Assembly (NCBI GenBank): GCA_950097015.1
Contig: CATNEN010000029.1
Location: 3,553,501-3,617,500, forward strand
DNA from: Macrostomum hystrix
Taxonomy: Eukaryota; Platyhelminthes; Macrostomidae
Reading direction: 5' to 3'
DNA length: 64,000 nt
Position 1 is the first letter of the stretch. Every line of letters begins with the position of its first letter. Below are positions 47,436 to 59,500 of this stretch, piece after piece. Below the pieces are notes generated by a model. It did not search any database and was not told where the DNA came from. It saw only the letters and a list, made by a program, of their open reading frames with translations. Position numbers and translations under genes: made by a program.

Positions 47436-47599
47436 TCAGATTGAAGAGCTGCCGGTGTCGTCTGTCGGCGCGCGATAGTCCATGCTTCGCTTAATAAGAT
47501 GTCTAAGAGCCATGTCAATGGCGTCTTCCTGCTCTGCGCCCAGTCGCTCATTTGTGTCCACCAGTCTGACTTCCACATCTTCTGCCTTACTCAGCCAGT
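47436..47599 (-). CDS. Terminal exon of gene B: cytoplasmic tail
   Basis: The stretch reads NWLSKAEDVEVRLVDTNERL, GAEQEDAIDMALRHLIKRSM, DYRAPTDDTGSSSI and stop. It has a good acceptor (AAATATTCCAG) and joins the channel exon in phase 1, giving EEN-W-L-S, so that the full chain closes in frame. The tail is helical and charged. Another frame over the same bases is also open (MWKSDWWTQMSD...) but does not fit the phase. The 3.3-kb intron before this exon contains the IS630/Tc1-like transposon. Without transcripts the link rests on phase, acceptor quality and amphipathic character. Confidence 0.62.
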
Positions 47600-50500
47600 C
47601 TGGAATATTTTGTTTTACTGAATTGCACTGCTCGACTTAGTCAAAAAACTTAAATATGATTACAGCTTCGTGGATAAGAATCTTTTGTCTCCTTGAGCAA
47701 AGCTTGGAAAGCTTGGGTTCAGTGGCGGATCATTGATTGATTAGGGTTTTTTAGACATTAGGATTTAGGTTTTGGAATTAGGAAACTTTTTGTGGCGTCA
47801 GAGCGTGTGAACAGGTGCACAAGTGGTCCACTGTGCTTTCACAAAAGCCTCAAGTGCTTGAGGACAGCACTGCGAAGAGCGAGTGCAGACCGACCGAAAA
47901 GTCTGATTTCACTCTAATGGCACTGTCTAAAGGTTTGTCTAAATGTGTTTGGGCTAATCTAATGCGCATTTTTCACGAAGATTTCAGAAAACTCTGGCGT
48001 ACGAAACCCGAGGCTCAAGATCAGTGGGTGAGCCAGACAAGAGTTTACTTTATAGTATTCACCCCATATAATACACATTCGGTTACTTTCATTAACCACT
48101 TGTGCACTGTGCTTCTACCTTAAGGTATGTCAACACGATCTCACTAAACGGAAGGCGCGCTAAGCGTACTACAGGTTATCAAACTCGTCCCTTCTGTTAA
48201 TGGAAAGTATTCGCACAGACTAGTTAACGGGCCTTTACTTTACCCATGAGTCCAATATATTTCAGTGCTTCATCAATCGAGCCCTTATATACAGCCCTAT
48301 CATGAATATTTCAATGGCAAAGGTCTATCTCTCTTGCTTTCTTTTTAGCAGTATCGTCAGGAACAAAAAGCAAGTCCGGAAACTTTTGCAGCACCCCTCG
48401 TACATAGCATCTGTGTATAATATACCATAGTATACTATTCTGCTAGCTTTGTCGGTTGATTTGTCTATGAAAAAAACTATTTTAAGCAATGACCAATCAG
48501 AGTCCGAATTTTATTGCGATGAAGCTTTGAACCACTGTGTGAGGTCAGCGAGTGCTCGGAGAGTCAGCCGCTCCGACGATCAAAAGGAAGTCCTCAGCGA
48601 AAGACTAATTCCGAAAACTGCCTTTTTCAAACGCGAACATATGGACACCAGTCCCTCACAATGGTGTATGGCATCTATGCCCAGACAAATACACCATTTT
48701 ACCTCCTATTTTGAACAAAGTCTTGTTCAAAGGAAACAAACAGAACTTCAATTCAAACACTTTAAGAAATATCAGCGCTTGCGGAAATTCAGTTCAAACA
48801 AAGTCCCTTTCTATTGAAACAGAAGAAATTCAATTCAGACTGTCTATGGCCAAAATTGTCTCCGAGTGAAGCGCACGCGCAAACTTGAAGTTCAAAAGAA
48901 ACAAAGTCACATTCTATTATCAACAGACTCAAGAGGTAAAACACAACAAATCGACGAACGTAAGAGTAAAATGAAAAACAGGTACAAGACAGTGTCAGTT
49001 GGTCAACTTCAATGCGACACCTAACCATCAATTGCCTGTCCACCAAGGCAGCGAGGGACGTATGTAAATACATGGTTGAACCACTCAGTGCACTTGTCCG
49101 CAGAGATGCAGCCAATGGTTCTGTCCACCATGTTGTACAGAATGTCTCGCCGATAGGCCGTCATCGACTGATTCCCGAGCTGCTCAGCTGTCGGAGCGAT
49201 GAACTTTTGCTGGTCTGCTGCTAGTTCTCTCTTCAGAGCGGCATTCCAACAGGAGATTGAGTTCTCCACAGAAGTCAAAACTGGACTGCATGGTGGAAGC
49301 CGCTTGACCTGAATAGTCTTCGGCGTCATTGTGAGAACTTACGTTGTCGATGACAACATAACAACGCGAGACTGGGAACTTGGAAGTTGCCGACGGTGAT
49401 CTGCAGGAACTCACCAAACTTCTCTTTAGTCATGCCCTTATCATAAATTTGGTAGTGCACAACACCGACACCTGGACAAATGGCAAAGCAGACGGTAACT
49501 CGAAGTCCTTTCTGAGTAGCCACTTGCCTGTATACGCTTTCACCACGTCGAGAGCGCCCTATTGATCGTCTCATCCACGTATTAAAGCCAAATTCATCGA
49601 TGAAAATCTTATAGCCTGATACGCGATTCGATCACACAAGGGGAGTTGCGATCTGCAGGGAGATCTCGTGCCAACTTAGTGGTATACAGAGCTCCATCAA
49701 GCTTAACGCTGATCGTTTTCTCCGTTACGTGCGACTTTTCTGGGAGTTGCTGGCGCAGATTAGCATTCATTTATTTTAGCGTGATAAGCGGATTCGCTTG
49801 GATGAGACCAAGTACGTGGGCCTGCATTTCTCCATCCCACTTGAATCGCTTGGCTCCGCCCTTGGGCTGCTTTTGAGCTCTTCCTGACCTCGCAATTGCG
49901 TACGCCGTTGACCTCTTGACTCCAAGTTGGCGCGCCAGTTCCACAAAGTCATCCCCACGATCAGCAGCCTTGATGATACGGTCTCTGTCACTGTTGCTTA
50001 CAGTAGCGTACCGACGAGGCTGCTGTTCCACGGTATCTTCATCGACTTCTGCTTCAAATTCATCGATTCCTTCTTCTTCCAGCAATTCATCGTCTTCTTC
50101 AATCTGATCTTCAGCATTCATATCGTTTCTAATTGTTGCGCAAAGATTGCACAGTTGTGCAGTGCAGGAAAAACAAAAAAATAGATTAATGTAATAAAAA
50201 TTTTATCTGTGTCAAAAAATCTCTGTTAAAATAGAATGTGACTTTGTTTCTTTTGAATTTCAAGTTTGCGCGTGCGCGGGGGACAATTTTGGCCATAGAC
50301 AGTCTGAATTGAATTTCTTCTGTTTCAATTCTGTTTCAATAGAAAGGGACTTTTTTGAGCTGAATTTCCGCAAGCGCTGATATTTCTTAGTGTTTGAATT
50401 GAAGTCAAGGACAACTTAATAACTATAGTTATTAAGTTGTCCTTGATTGAAGTTCTGTTTGTTTCACAGAAAACACGCTGCGATTCTGTGGTTTGTTTCT

Positions 50501-53500
50501 TTTGAAGAAGACTTTGTTCAAAATAGGAGGTAAAATGGTGTACGAGTATAATACAAGGGTACAGTTTGGCTCTTAGAAAAAGCCTAAAATATTTGCTGCG
50601 GCACAAATACTAAATTATTTGGGGTAGGGTGAAACAATAGAAGTAAGCCAAATCAGCGACATGAAGAAAGCGTGAAGGAAGTGTGTGTCTGAGATGAGTA
50701 AGCCTGAGCACTTCAAACTTAAACTTCATGCTAAACAAAATTTGATCTACTTCATATATCATAGCTAGCTGCGCTTTAAATTTACTACTTCTAAATTAAT
50801 AAATGCGCTCTTGCTGAATGCGTTGTTTAAGTAAGGAACCGTGAAGGCTCCAAAATATTTTACAACCTCATAACATCAATCATCAACATTAGCAGCTCAC
50901 TTTCTTCTGTCGTCTCGGCATACTCTTCCTGTGGACGGCCCCGCACGATCTTAGTGACACTCTCAATGATGTAGTCAATGATCTTGAAGTCCTCCTCATC
51001 TGGAGCTGTCTCCATCTCGGCTCTAACCTCTTCATAGCTGTCGTTTAAGATCGCTACGAACATGTTCAGCACGATGTACATGATGAAAGTGATGTACGCA
51101 AGGAAAACCATCCTGGCCAACAAGCCGTTACGCACGATGTAGCTGACGTCGAATTTTCCCAACATTGCGGAGAACTGAGTGATCATTGACAAGTGTACAG
51201 AACGAAACGGTTTTTCCAGTGTTCCGAGAATCAGATACAGACACAGCGTGAATGCCATAAACACGACCATGAAGACCCAGAAAAACGAGCGCAGTTGGTT
51301 CAGTGATCGGGTCAGCGTGCCGAGCAGGTGGTTGAGATTTCGACTGAAGCGAACCATATTTAAAAATGAGACCTGTACCAGGAATGTGGCTGCACCGAGA
51401 AGGTAGAAGAAGGTCTCATTCAAGTACATGACGTATCGCAGGTTCGTGCTGAGTCCCGAAGCGTTCTGCATTGCCTCCAGTGACGTCACAGTCGCCATCG
51501 AGCGCAACACATAGAATCCAGCTGCTCCAACCAGACAAACAAATGCAGCAACGGTGTAGATATTCCACGGGCTCTTTAGGTAGTCCCAGCCTTCTCTCTT
51601 CAGGTCCAAGAAAATCTTCACTAACATGCCAAGTGTGAGCAGACCAGTCAGGATCTCAGTGATCAGAGCAAACAGACCGAGAATGCCAACGTATCTGAAA
51701 AGTTGTGAAATTATATTCGATAATTTGTATTCAGGAAAGCTACTTTTGAAACAGCCAGTTCATTTGCAAGACAGAAAAAAAACATATTTTAATTAAAACA
51801 CACCTGTACAACTTGGTGGTATAGAGTTGAGCCACAGACTGAGCACCTCCATATGCAAAGAACTCGGTCGCAAACGTCACTGAAGTAAACAGGTTGACGT
51901 CTGGATAAAACAAGTCCAGCTCTACAAACACTGTTCGCGTGTAGTTGTCAATCCAATTGGTTGAGTTCAGCTGCTGCACCAAAGTCATTGCTTCGGCAAA
52001 CTTGTTTGACATCACAGCTGTGTAGCCTCCTCCGGCATACATGTGCAGAGCACCCCAAAACGGCAAGCTGTTTGTTCGCTTCGCACTCAGACCAAGGAAA
52101 GCCAAGTCAAGAGCACTGACACTGTCTGTGAAGTTGCAATCACGCTGCACCTTCCAGCCAGGGTAGAAGCACTGTCGATTGTCTGCCTCAAAACTATAGT
52201 CGGCAGACTTGGCAACAGCCAGGACATCCACCGGACGAATGCGCAACTGACGCAGAGTAGCGTGGCCCAGGCGAAAGCCAACCAAATCGGCTATAAACTT
52301 GCTTCGCGCAGAAGTCAGGTTCTGTCCGAGTGCCTCAACAGGGAACAGGCGAGGCAGCAGTGTGCTCTGCAAATACACGAAGTAGTCGGCTGCCGTTTTC
52401 ACATTCTCCAATCCTGTGGCGGGCACTTTCGGATTGCTTGGCTTGTAAAGGTGATTCTTGATGTTTGCGTGCAGATTGTAGGTGCATGGGTCCAGATTTC
52501 CATAGCAGATGCAGTACAACAAAGCCAGAAGAAGGAAGCTTCCGACAATCTCAATTGAAGTGCGCTTTGCCTTTGATCTCAGCTTGTTGTTTTGGTCGTT
52601 CTCTTCGATCTCGTGAATGTAGCGAAATCCGTCTGAAGGGTTAATCGTTTAAAAATTTGATATTTCCGTTTTTACGCATATATGTTTAACAACGATGTCA
52701 AACAACGATGTTAAACATAAATCATAAATCATAATCATGACGCTATCAATGCCGAATAATCAATCTTACCAATCATCTGTTCAGGGTGTCTGTATCTCAC
52801 TCGAATGAAGTCCATGTCTTTTGCGTCATAATCCTTTCTCATCAGTACAGATATGATCAGACCGATGGCCAGAACCTACAGTACCAATTTGAAATGTTGG
52901 GTGATAATAAATGGCTACCAGTGAATGTTCAGCCCTAAAGCAAGCCAGCAACAAAGTAAGAAATCGAGTGCCGCAAACCCACCTTCAACGGTTGAATGAG
53001 CAGCATCGACTGGAAGAGAGACAGGAAGAATGCCGCGAGCCACTCCTCCGACTTGGTCTTGCCCCAGTCCATTGCGTAGAACACGATGAAGACACCAGCA
53101 CCAACAATGCTGCCAATAACCAGCACCCAGCCAATGTACTGGAACCAGTGTGGTAGCTGGAACTTTTTAGCTCTCATTCGCTTGTTCTCTGGCATTCGTA
53201 GCGGAGTGCTAACGCTGTCCTCACAAAGTCTATCCAACAATTCAATATCATTGTGAAAGGTCTGCTGCTCTGATTGATCGTGAGCTTCTCCAGAATCGTC
53301 AGCCATGTCATGAGCATCACAGCCATTGATTACACGGTATCGCTGGTGTCTTTTTGCCGCCTCCTCACAGTGCGATGTTGCTGTTTCCTCCTTCTCTGAC
53401 AGATCGACTGATGAAATATTCGGATCAGCGTACTCTGAACGCTTCCGGATCACATCTAAAAGCTCACTCGACTTGACACGCTTCGCCGACTTCAGGAAGA

Positions 53501-56500
53501 ATATTGTGATGGCTGCCGTGACAGGTACGACACACAGAGCACCGAGGACAGATGTGAAGAGTGCGTTTAGTGAGAAGCTGATTGGACCGATGTGTATTTT
53601 CGCACTTGCATTCGGGCCACTCTCAGCCACTCCGTACCACATCGCGTTAGCTATCATTGTCATGAAGAGGATGCTGAAACAGACGCCCAACCGTTGCAGT
53701 CGGCTAAAGTTTGTGTCTGTCTTTCGTGACATTAGCGACATCCACAGATGATCGTCTGTCATCTTTCGTGACAGATTATTGCGTACCAGACCATGCGAGT
53801 ATGCGATGTCTTCTCTCGTAGCCAGCTTCAACACGACAGGTGTCGTCTCGGAGTCTTCGTCCACAAAGCCATTGTGAATGAAGAAGTACCTGTAAGTGTT
53901 AAATGTCGAGAAATTACAGCATTTCGGATTTTCAAGAAAATGATGCAAAATGAATGTTTCTTCCTGTACGCCTGTATATGATTACTTAGCATTGTAGAGC
54001 GTGTCAGTGACGATGATGCGGTTCAAGAACCAATCGCATTTTTCTGCATAACCTGAGCCGTCGTGCCAGATCATCATATACTTGATGTCACCCAGGTGCC
54101 GATCGCAAGTCATGATGAAATGGTTGATGGCCCCATCAGTGAAGTTCTGAAAATCAATGAGAAAAAAATGTTATGTATCATCATTATGTATGATAAAAGA
54201 AAAAATGTGCACTCGAACCTGACGAATTCCGTCGTCGAGGCGTCGACACGCTGCACGACTTTCTGTGCCCACCAGAGAAAAGTAGATGGCCGACTCAGTT
54301 CCGCTGTTTTTGCTAGCTCCTGTGTACACGTCCAGAAGGTAGCGGTTCGGTCTGGAGCAGTCGTCTGTCAGCGGCAAATACTCAAACTAAAACAGTGATG
54401 TGAAAGAATCGACACGAAAACATGTAAGGTCGTATAAGAATTCTCAATTTCTGTCAAAATTTTCAGACCCACTCACCGTTTTCGAATCCTTCTTGTCAAG
54501 TCTGCGCAGGATGACGGCCAGAGGAATGAAGAGGCACCAGAGAGCAATTACTGTGCTGAGAACAACCGCTGCCTCTGCCAGCTTTCCTTGCCAGTTGTCA
54601 AACAATTTGCCAAAATCAATCAAATTCGGGGTCAGGTTGATACCCACTCCAAGACTGCCAAACAGGTTGCTGCGAAACACGGGTTTGGTTGGAGTTCCCT
54701 TCTCTAGAGGCAAGCAGTTTGCCTCTGGTAAAGGCAGCCAGCGATTAAAAGCTTCTTCCCAACGCTGACATGAGTGACGCACCATGCTAAAGTTGTAGGC
54801 CAAGTACGGGTCTGAGCACATCACTGCTGCTGAGCTGTCTTTGTAGCAGCCACGCCGCCTCACACCGATATAGTGCACGCCGGATGTGTTGAGAAATCCC
54901 CGAGGTAGATAAAACATGGTCTGGTACTGCCACAAGTCACTGCTACTCAGTGTGCTCGGATCGATGCCATGGGCCTCAGTCAAGTTGTTCGGTGGAATCG
55001 GAATCAGCATCGACATGCTAGAATTGTCAGGTGTCGGCAGGTAGTCAGACTGAACCATGACGTCAAACAGATGACTCGGGTTAAGTGGAACCACAGTCAC
55101 TTGAAGCAGCTCTGTCTCACTCACTACTCGGAAGCTGTGGTAAAACATGAGCCATTTGTCTTCCGGTGTGCGATTAACCTGCAAGACCTCCGGCGGAGCA
55201 GTTGCTAAGCTCAGCTCGAACGGTTCAACTGTGTCCGCAAGCGTTGCCGCTCGACGTTTTCGTGAGTGACTGCTTGACGCAGCTGAGCAGTTTTCACGCT
55301 TGAGAATCATGACGCTGGATTTGACATTCTTTGCTGAAGACTGCCACACATACGGGTTGTTTGTGGCAAACACAGCTTTCACGTTGCAACCATCGTTGCC
55401 AGTTGCTGGTAATGAAATTTCACCAAAGCTCGACTTTAACGTCACATTCATGTCTCCACTGTCGCCCATTCGCCGTCCGACTGCGGCCATGGCGGTGTCA
55501 CTGAATGAATACTCGCCGTTGGCCGTGTCTTGGATCACCATGCTGGTCACTTCGTCGATTTTGTTGAGAACGGTATCAATTACTCTTTTCGCTCTCGAGT
55601 TCACCTCTGTGACTGCATTCGACAATGCAGCACCGCTCAGTGAAGTTGTGGTCGCATCGAAAGGCAATGCAGTTGTCGTTCCGACATCCTGCAGTGTGAC
55701 CGTACAGTTCTCGAGCGTTTCATTGGACAATCCGCCGCACAGAGTCGCTAGTCGGCTGTTCTCCACCTTGATTGTTGCATCTGACGCTTGCCAGATGTTT
55801 GATCCGGTTTTTACAAAGTCTAAAATGCAGCAAAGGCCGATGCGAGAACTAACTTTAAGGACTGAGCAAAAAAGTCATTATACGAACTACTCGTAATTTC
55901 ATTATTTTTTGCACAAGCAGAATTTCAAATGGCATCTTCAGCATAGTCGTAGACTTCACCTTCTCCCATGTAGTACCGATTAATGGAACTCATGTTGGAC
56001 TTCAAAGTTCGATAGTTTCCAGTTAGGCTTGAAAACTTATCCACGACGACTTCCTGTTGTGAACGTAATACTTTATCATGAATAATTACTATTTTACAAT
56101 CTCAAATTAAAACAAAAATTTACTGAACAGCTTTGAAAATCTTACTTGAGAATTGAGAGTAACCTGATCAACTCGGAGTACAGAATTTCGCAGCAGCTCG
56201 TTTGTTTGCTCCAGTGAGTCGGTCGCATTCACGGTGAAGTTTGCGATCACGTTAATAAATTGCGTTCGTTGCTGCAATAATACGAGCGTATCACGATTTA
56301 ATCAGACTCACGAACCAAAAGCGTTTCCTGTAAAAAACGAGGGAATGTACTTACCTGTGTCATCTTTACTCGGAAGCTCTCTCTTGACTCTGCAGTTGAG
56401 TTGGCACCCTCTGCCTCTTCGTTCTTGACGTTCATCAATGAGCCGACGCACAGCAGAGTTGTAGAAGCCCCTTGTTGATCCCCCTTTTCTAAATACTTGT

Positions 56501-59500
56501 TTAGCTCAGGACTGCTCCCACTCAGAATGTCCGATATGTTTTGAACGAGTACCTCAGGTGGAACAGGAGGGGGCTTAACCTGCAACGAATAGATTTCAGG
56601 AGAAACATTAGCACAATCGAAGTGTTAAGGCATTCGTCAGCGAGTCACTTACGTAGACATTGAAGACATAGTCCTTTCTGTCACCAAGAGGGTCATAGAT
56701 GTAAGCAATGAGATCAGCAGCGAAATTATCCGTCGGTGAGCCGACTGGGAAGAAGATCTCTGGAGGCGTGGTCAAATCTCCATAGAAAAGAAGATTCGCT
56801 CGTCGGCTGCCCTTCTGCTGAATCCGATACTCATAGGTCAAGTGCCCGGTGCTAGTATAAAACTCTCTCCAGCCTGAGCAATTGATTTGGAACTTTGTCT
56901 CCATGGCGATTCCTCTTAGAGGATTGACGCTGCAGTTTCCACCCAATGGAGGACTGTTAACAATGAACTCCAACTGATCGGTGACAGGACCTTCTTGACC
57001 CTCATTGTAGGCTGTCACATTGATAAAGTAGAAGCTGCCGTTCACAAGAGTAAACTTGTTCCTTATCAAAGTGCTGTTCGTAAAAACGCCTAAAATTGTT
57101 TAGATTGGAATGGCGTTCAAACCAAATGTCATTGAAATTGTGTTTCAGGTTCAAAAGGCATTACCTCCTTTCGTGAATTCCGCGAGATTGTCATCTGCAG
57201 CAGTGCCCTGTCGACGCATTCTCCAACGGTATTGGAGTGGCTGAAACTTGTGCCCACAATAAAGATTCGTGCAATCAACTTGATATTCAAGGTCATGCAG
57301 AGATGTGATCTTGGAATCACAATTCCGAACGCAACTGAAAAAGCAAAAACACTAAAATTGCAATACAAGCAAAAGCAGTCATTGCGTAATTTGAGATCAA
57401 ATCACTTACACCATCTTGATCGTCGGCGCCTTTTGTGGTCTCACTCGGAGAGATTTCTCACAATACTGCCACCTCGTATCCTTGTACACAATCATTCTGA
57501 ACAGGTACGTCCGATTGGGCAAGAAGTCGTAGCTGTTTCCATTGAAGCGACCCGCGGTAGCGCTGTCACCTTTGTGAATGATTCCTGCTCCGTTGCCATA
57601 ACAACCGCGATAGTTCTCAACACCCTGCTCAACTGGAAGTGGTATAATCGCAGTCAGATTAAACGGCTGTGATGAGTTCTCGGACAGCTGTAGGCACACC
57701 CAAGTGAACGTCATTCCTGTGTGATTTCCAGGCTCAACATCGTAATCTCGAACGTGGTTGCTAGCCATGAAAATAAACCTTTCGTTGTATTCCACTTCTG
57801 ATGGTCCATCGATTCCAGTACACTCCAGTGGTGTTTTGACAATCTCGATATAAAAGTTCAGCTCTGTGGACACTGGTGGTTGCACTTGAGCCATGGACAA
57901 ATTAAGCAGAACATTGTAGACTCCGTACCACAGAGTTCGCTCAGGCAGCGACATTGTGAATGAGTCTGCCAGATTTCTGAGGGCTGTGGCTCCACTTGTT
58001 TGATCTAATATTCTCCAATACCTCCATGTGTTTTGAGTCTTTGTGCAGTTCAGGTCAGCCATCGCTTCTACACTAAAGGCCACAGAGCGCCGAAGAACGA
58101 GTCTTTTTTCTGGATCTCGAGGCGTTAGAACTGTTCCATTGAATGTAAAATTCAGTCCTGGCTCAAAGCAAAGCCAATCCAAAACCACTGCAATGTTTTC
58201 CGCTGTGTCATTGCTGACATGATTGAAAGCAAACACACTTGCAGAGTAGCTCCCATACCATGGGTACAAGTGAGTAAATACAATTTTTGTGTCCAGATAC
58301 GAAATCTCTGTAAAATTCATGCTGTGGCTTCTGGCATAGGGCTCACAGAGTTTCGGAATGCCAAAGCAACGACCAGCTGATCGATCCCCAAACGTCACAA
58401 CGAAGCAACCATTGGTGCCGAATCTGGTAATGTTCAGCACGAATGTGGTTGCATTGTAGTTCAGAACACTGCCATTGTTGTAGAACGCACCGATAATCAC
58501 AGCATCAAGGATGATCGCGACTGGTGTAGTTGTGAAGCGCCAGTCAAGGAGATTTGAACAGTTCACAGTGAAATTGCGCAAGCCAATGGCTGCTCGAGGA
58601 AACGAAACTTCGCTGTAGTCACTCTTGTTCCCATCCAGGTAGTCAATATATCGATAGAGACTTCCGAAGCCAGTAAAGTCAAACGAGCAGTGCATGTTAG
58701 TAACAGGGTAGCAGGGATGTGTGAGCCAGAAGCCTACAGTGGCAGGCGTGTACAGTACGCTTCTGTTGTATACTATCGTTGGACATGTCACTGGGTCGAG
58801 GATGATGATGGGACCAATCGAGGCGCTCAGAGAGTTAAGCGTGTTCCACACAGTCAGATTCACTGTGTAGTTTCCAACTTTTGTAAAGTTGTGCTTCACG
58901 GCGAGGTCTTTGTCCACTGCAAACAGCGACGGGTGCGTGTAGTTTTCCACTGGCGAGTCGTCTCCGAAATTGAAGCTGAAAATCACGTTTGATCCATTGA
59001 GCAACTTTGATGTGATATCCACTGTTGTCATTCTATGCTCAAGTAGTGTTGAATGCAGGCTTAGTCCGATAATGCGCTCCTCGCAAGATAGGTTAGACAC
59101 GACAGATGCTCGCGAAACCAGATTCCAGCATGACACCAGGACGCTCACCGGTGTGCCAATCATTGAGCGCTGGCACAAAAGTTGCTGTGGCTGACTGGTA
59201 GAATTTACCCAGCTTAGCTCAAAATGAGAACTGGCAAACGAAACCACACACGAAACGTTGGTTGGGAATGGAGTCAATGGGTGGGTGACGTCGATGCCAA
59301 ATCGTCCATCGGGAACCTGAACACTCGAAGGAGCTGTCAGCACTAACCTCTGCAGAATGTGTTGCACGGTTACATTTCTCACATAGACGGTTTTCCTGGT
59401 GTGGAAATTAAATGCCGTCACCTGGACATCGTACACTCCATGGTTTGGATAGTTCCATATGTAAGCATCTGATGTGTCAGCCGATAGTCTGGAGTTGTCA

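Larger units (their letters stand above)
48692..50540 (-). mobile_element. Decayed IS630/Tc1-like (DDE) transposon with long inverted ends
   Basis: The element starts CACCATTTTACCTCC and ends with the complement, flanked on both sides by TA (48690-48691 and 50541-50542), the Tc1/mariner target. The inverted repeats reach far inwards, roughly 48692-48925 and 50222-50540, with matches such as GAAATATCAGCGCTTGCGG and GGCCATAGACAGTCTGAATT. The right end is longer because of two small insertions. Inside is a broken transposase on the minus strand. It lies in the last intron of gene B, in the same direction. Confidence 0.88.

Noticed and set aside
47815-48107. Possible MITE bounded by 13-bp inverted repeats
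   Set aside because: No target duplication and no similarity beyond 13 bp; could be chance. A genome-wide copy search would decide.
47815-48123. 102-codon plus-strand frame in the last intron of gene B
   Set aside because: No recognisable motif, no splice partners, antisense to the gene.
52043-52558. Long plus-strand frame over the polycystin exon, and a similar one at 55300-55896
   Set aside because: Both lie opposite strongly conserved coding exons (polycystin loop, GAIN) and resemble nothing known; they are antisense shadows.
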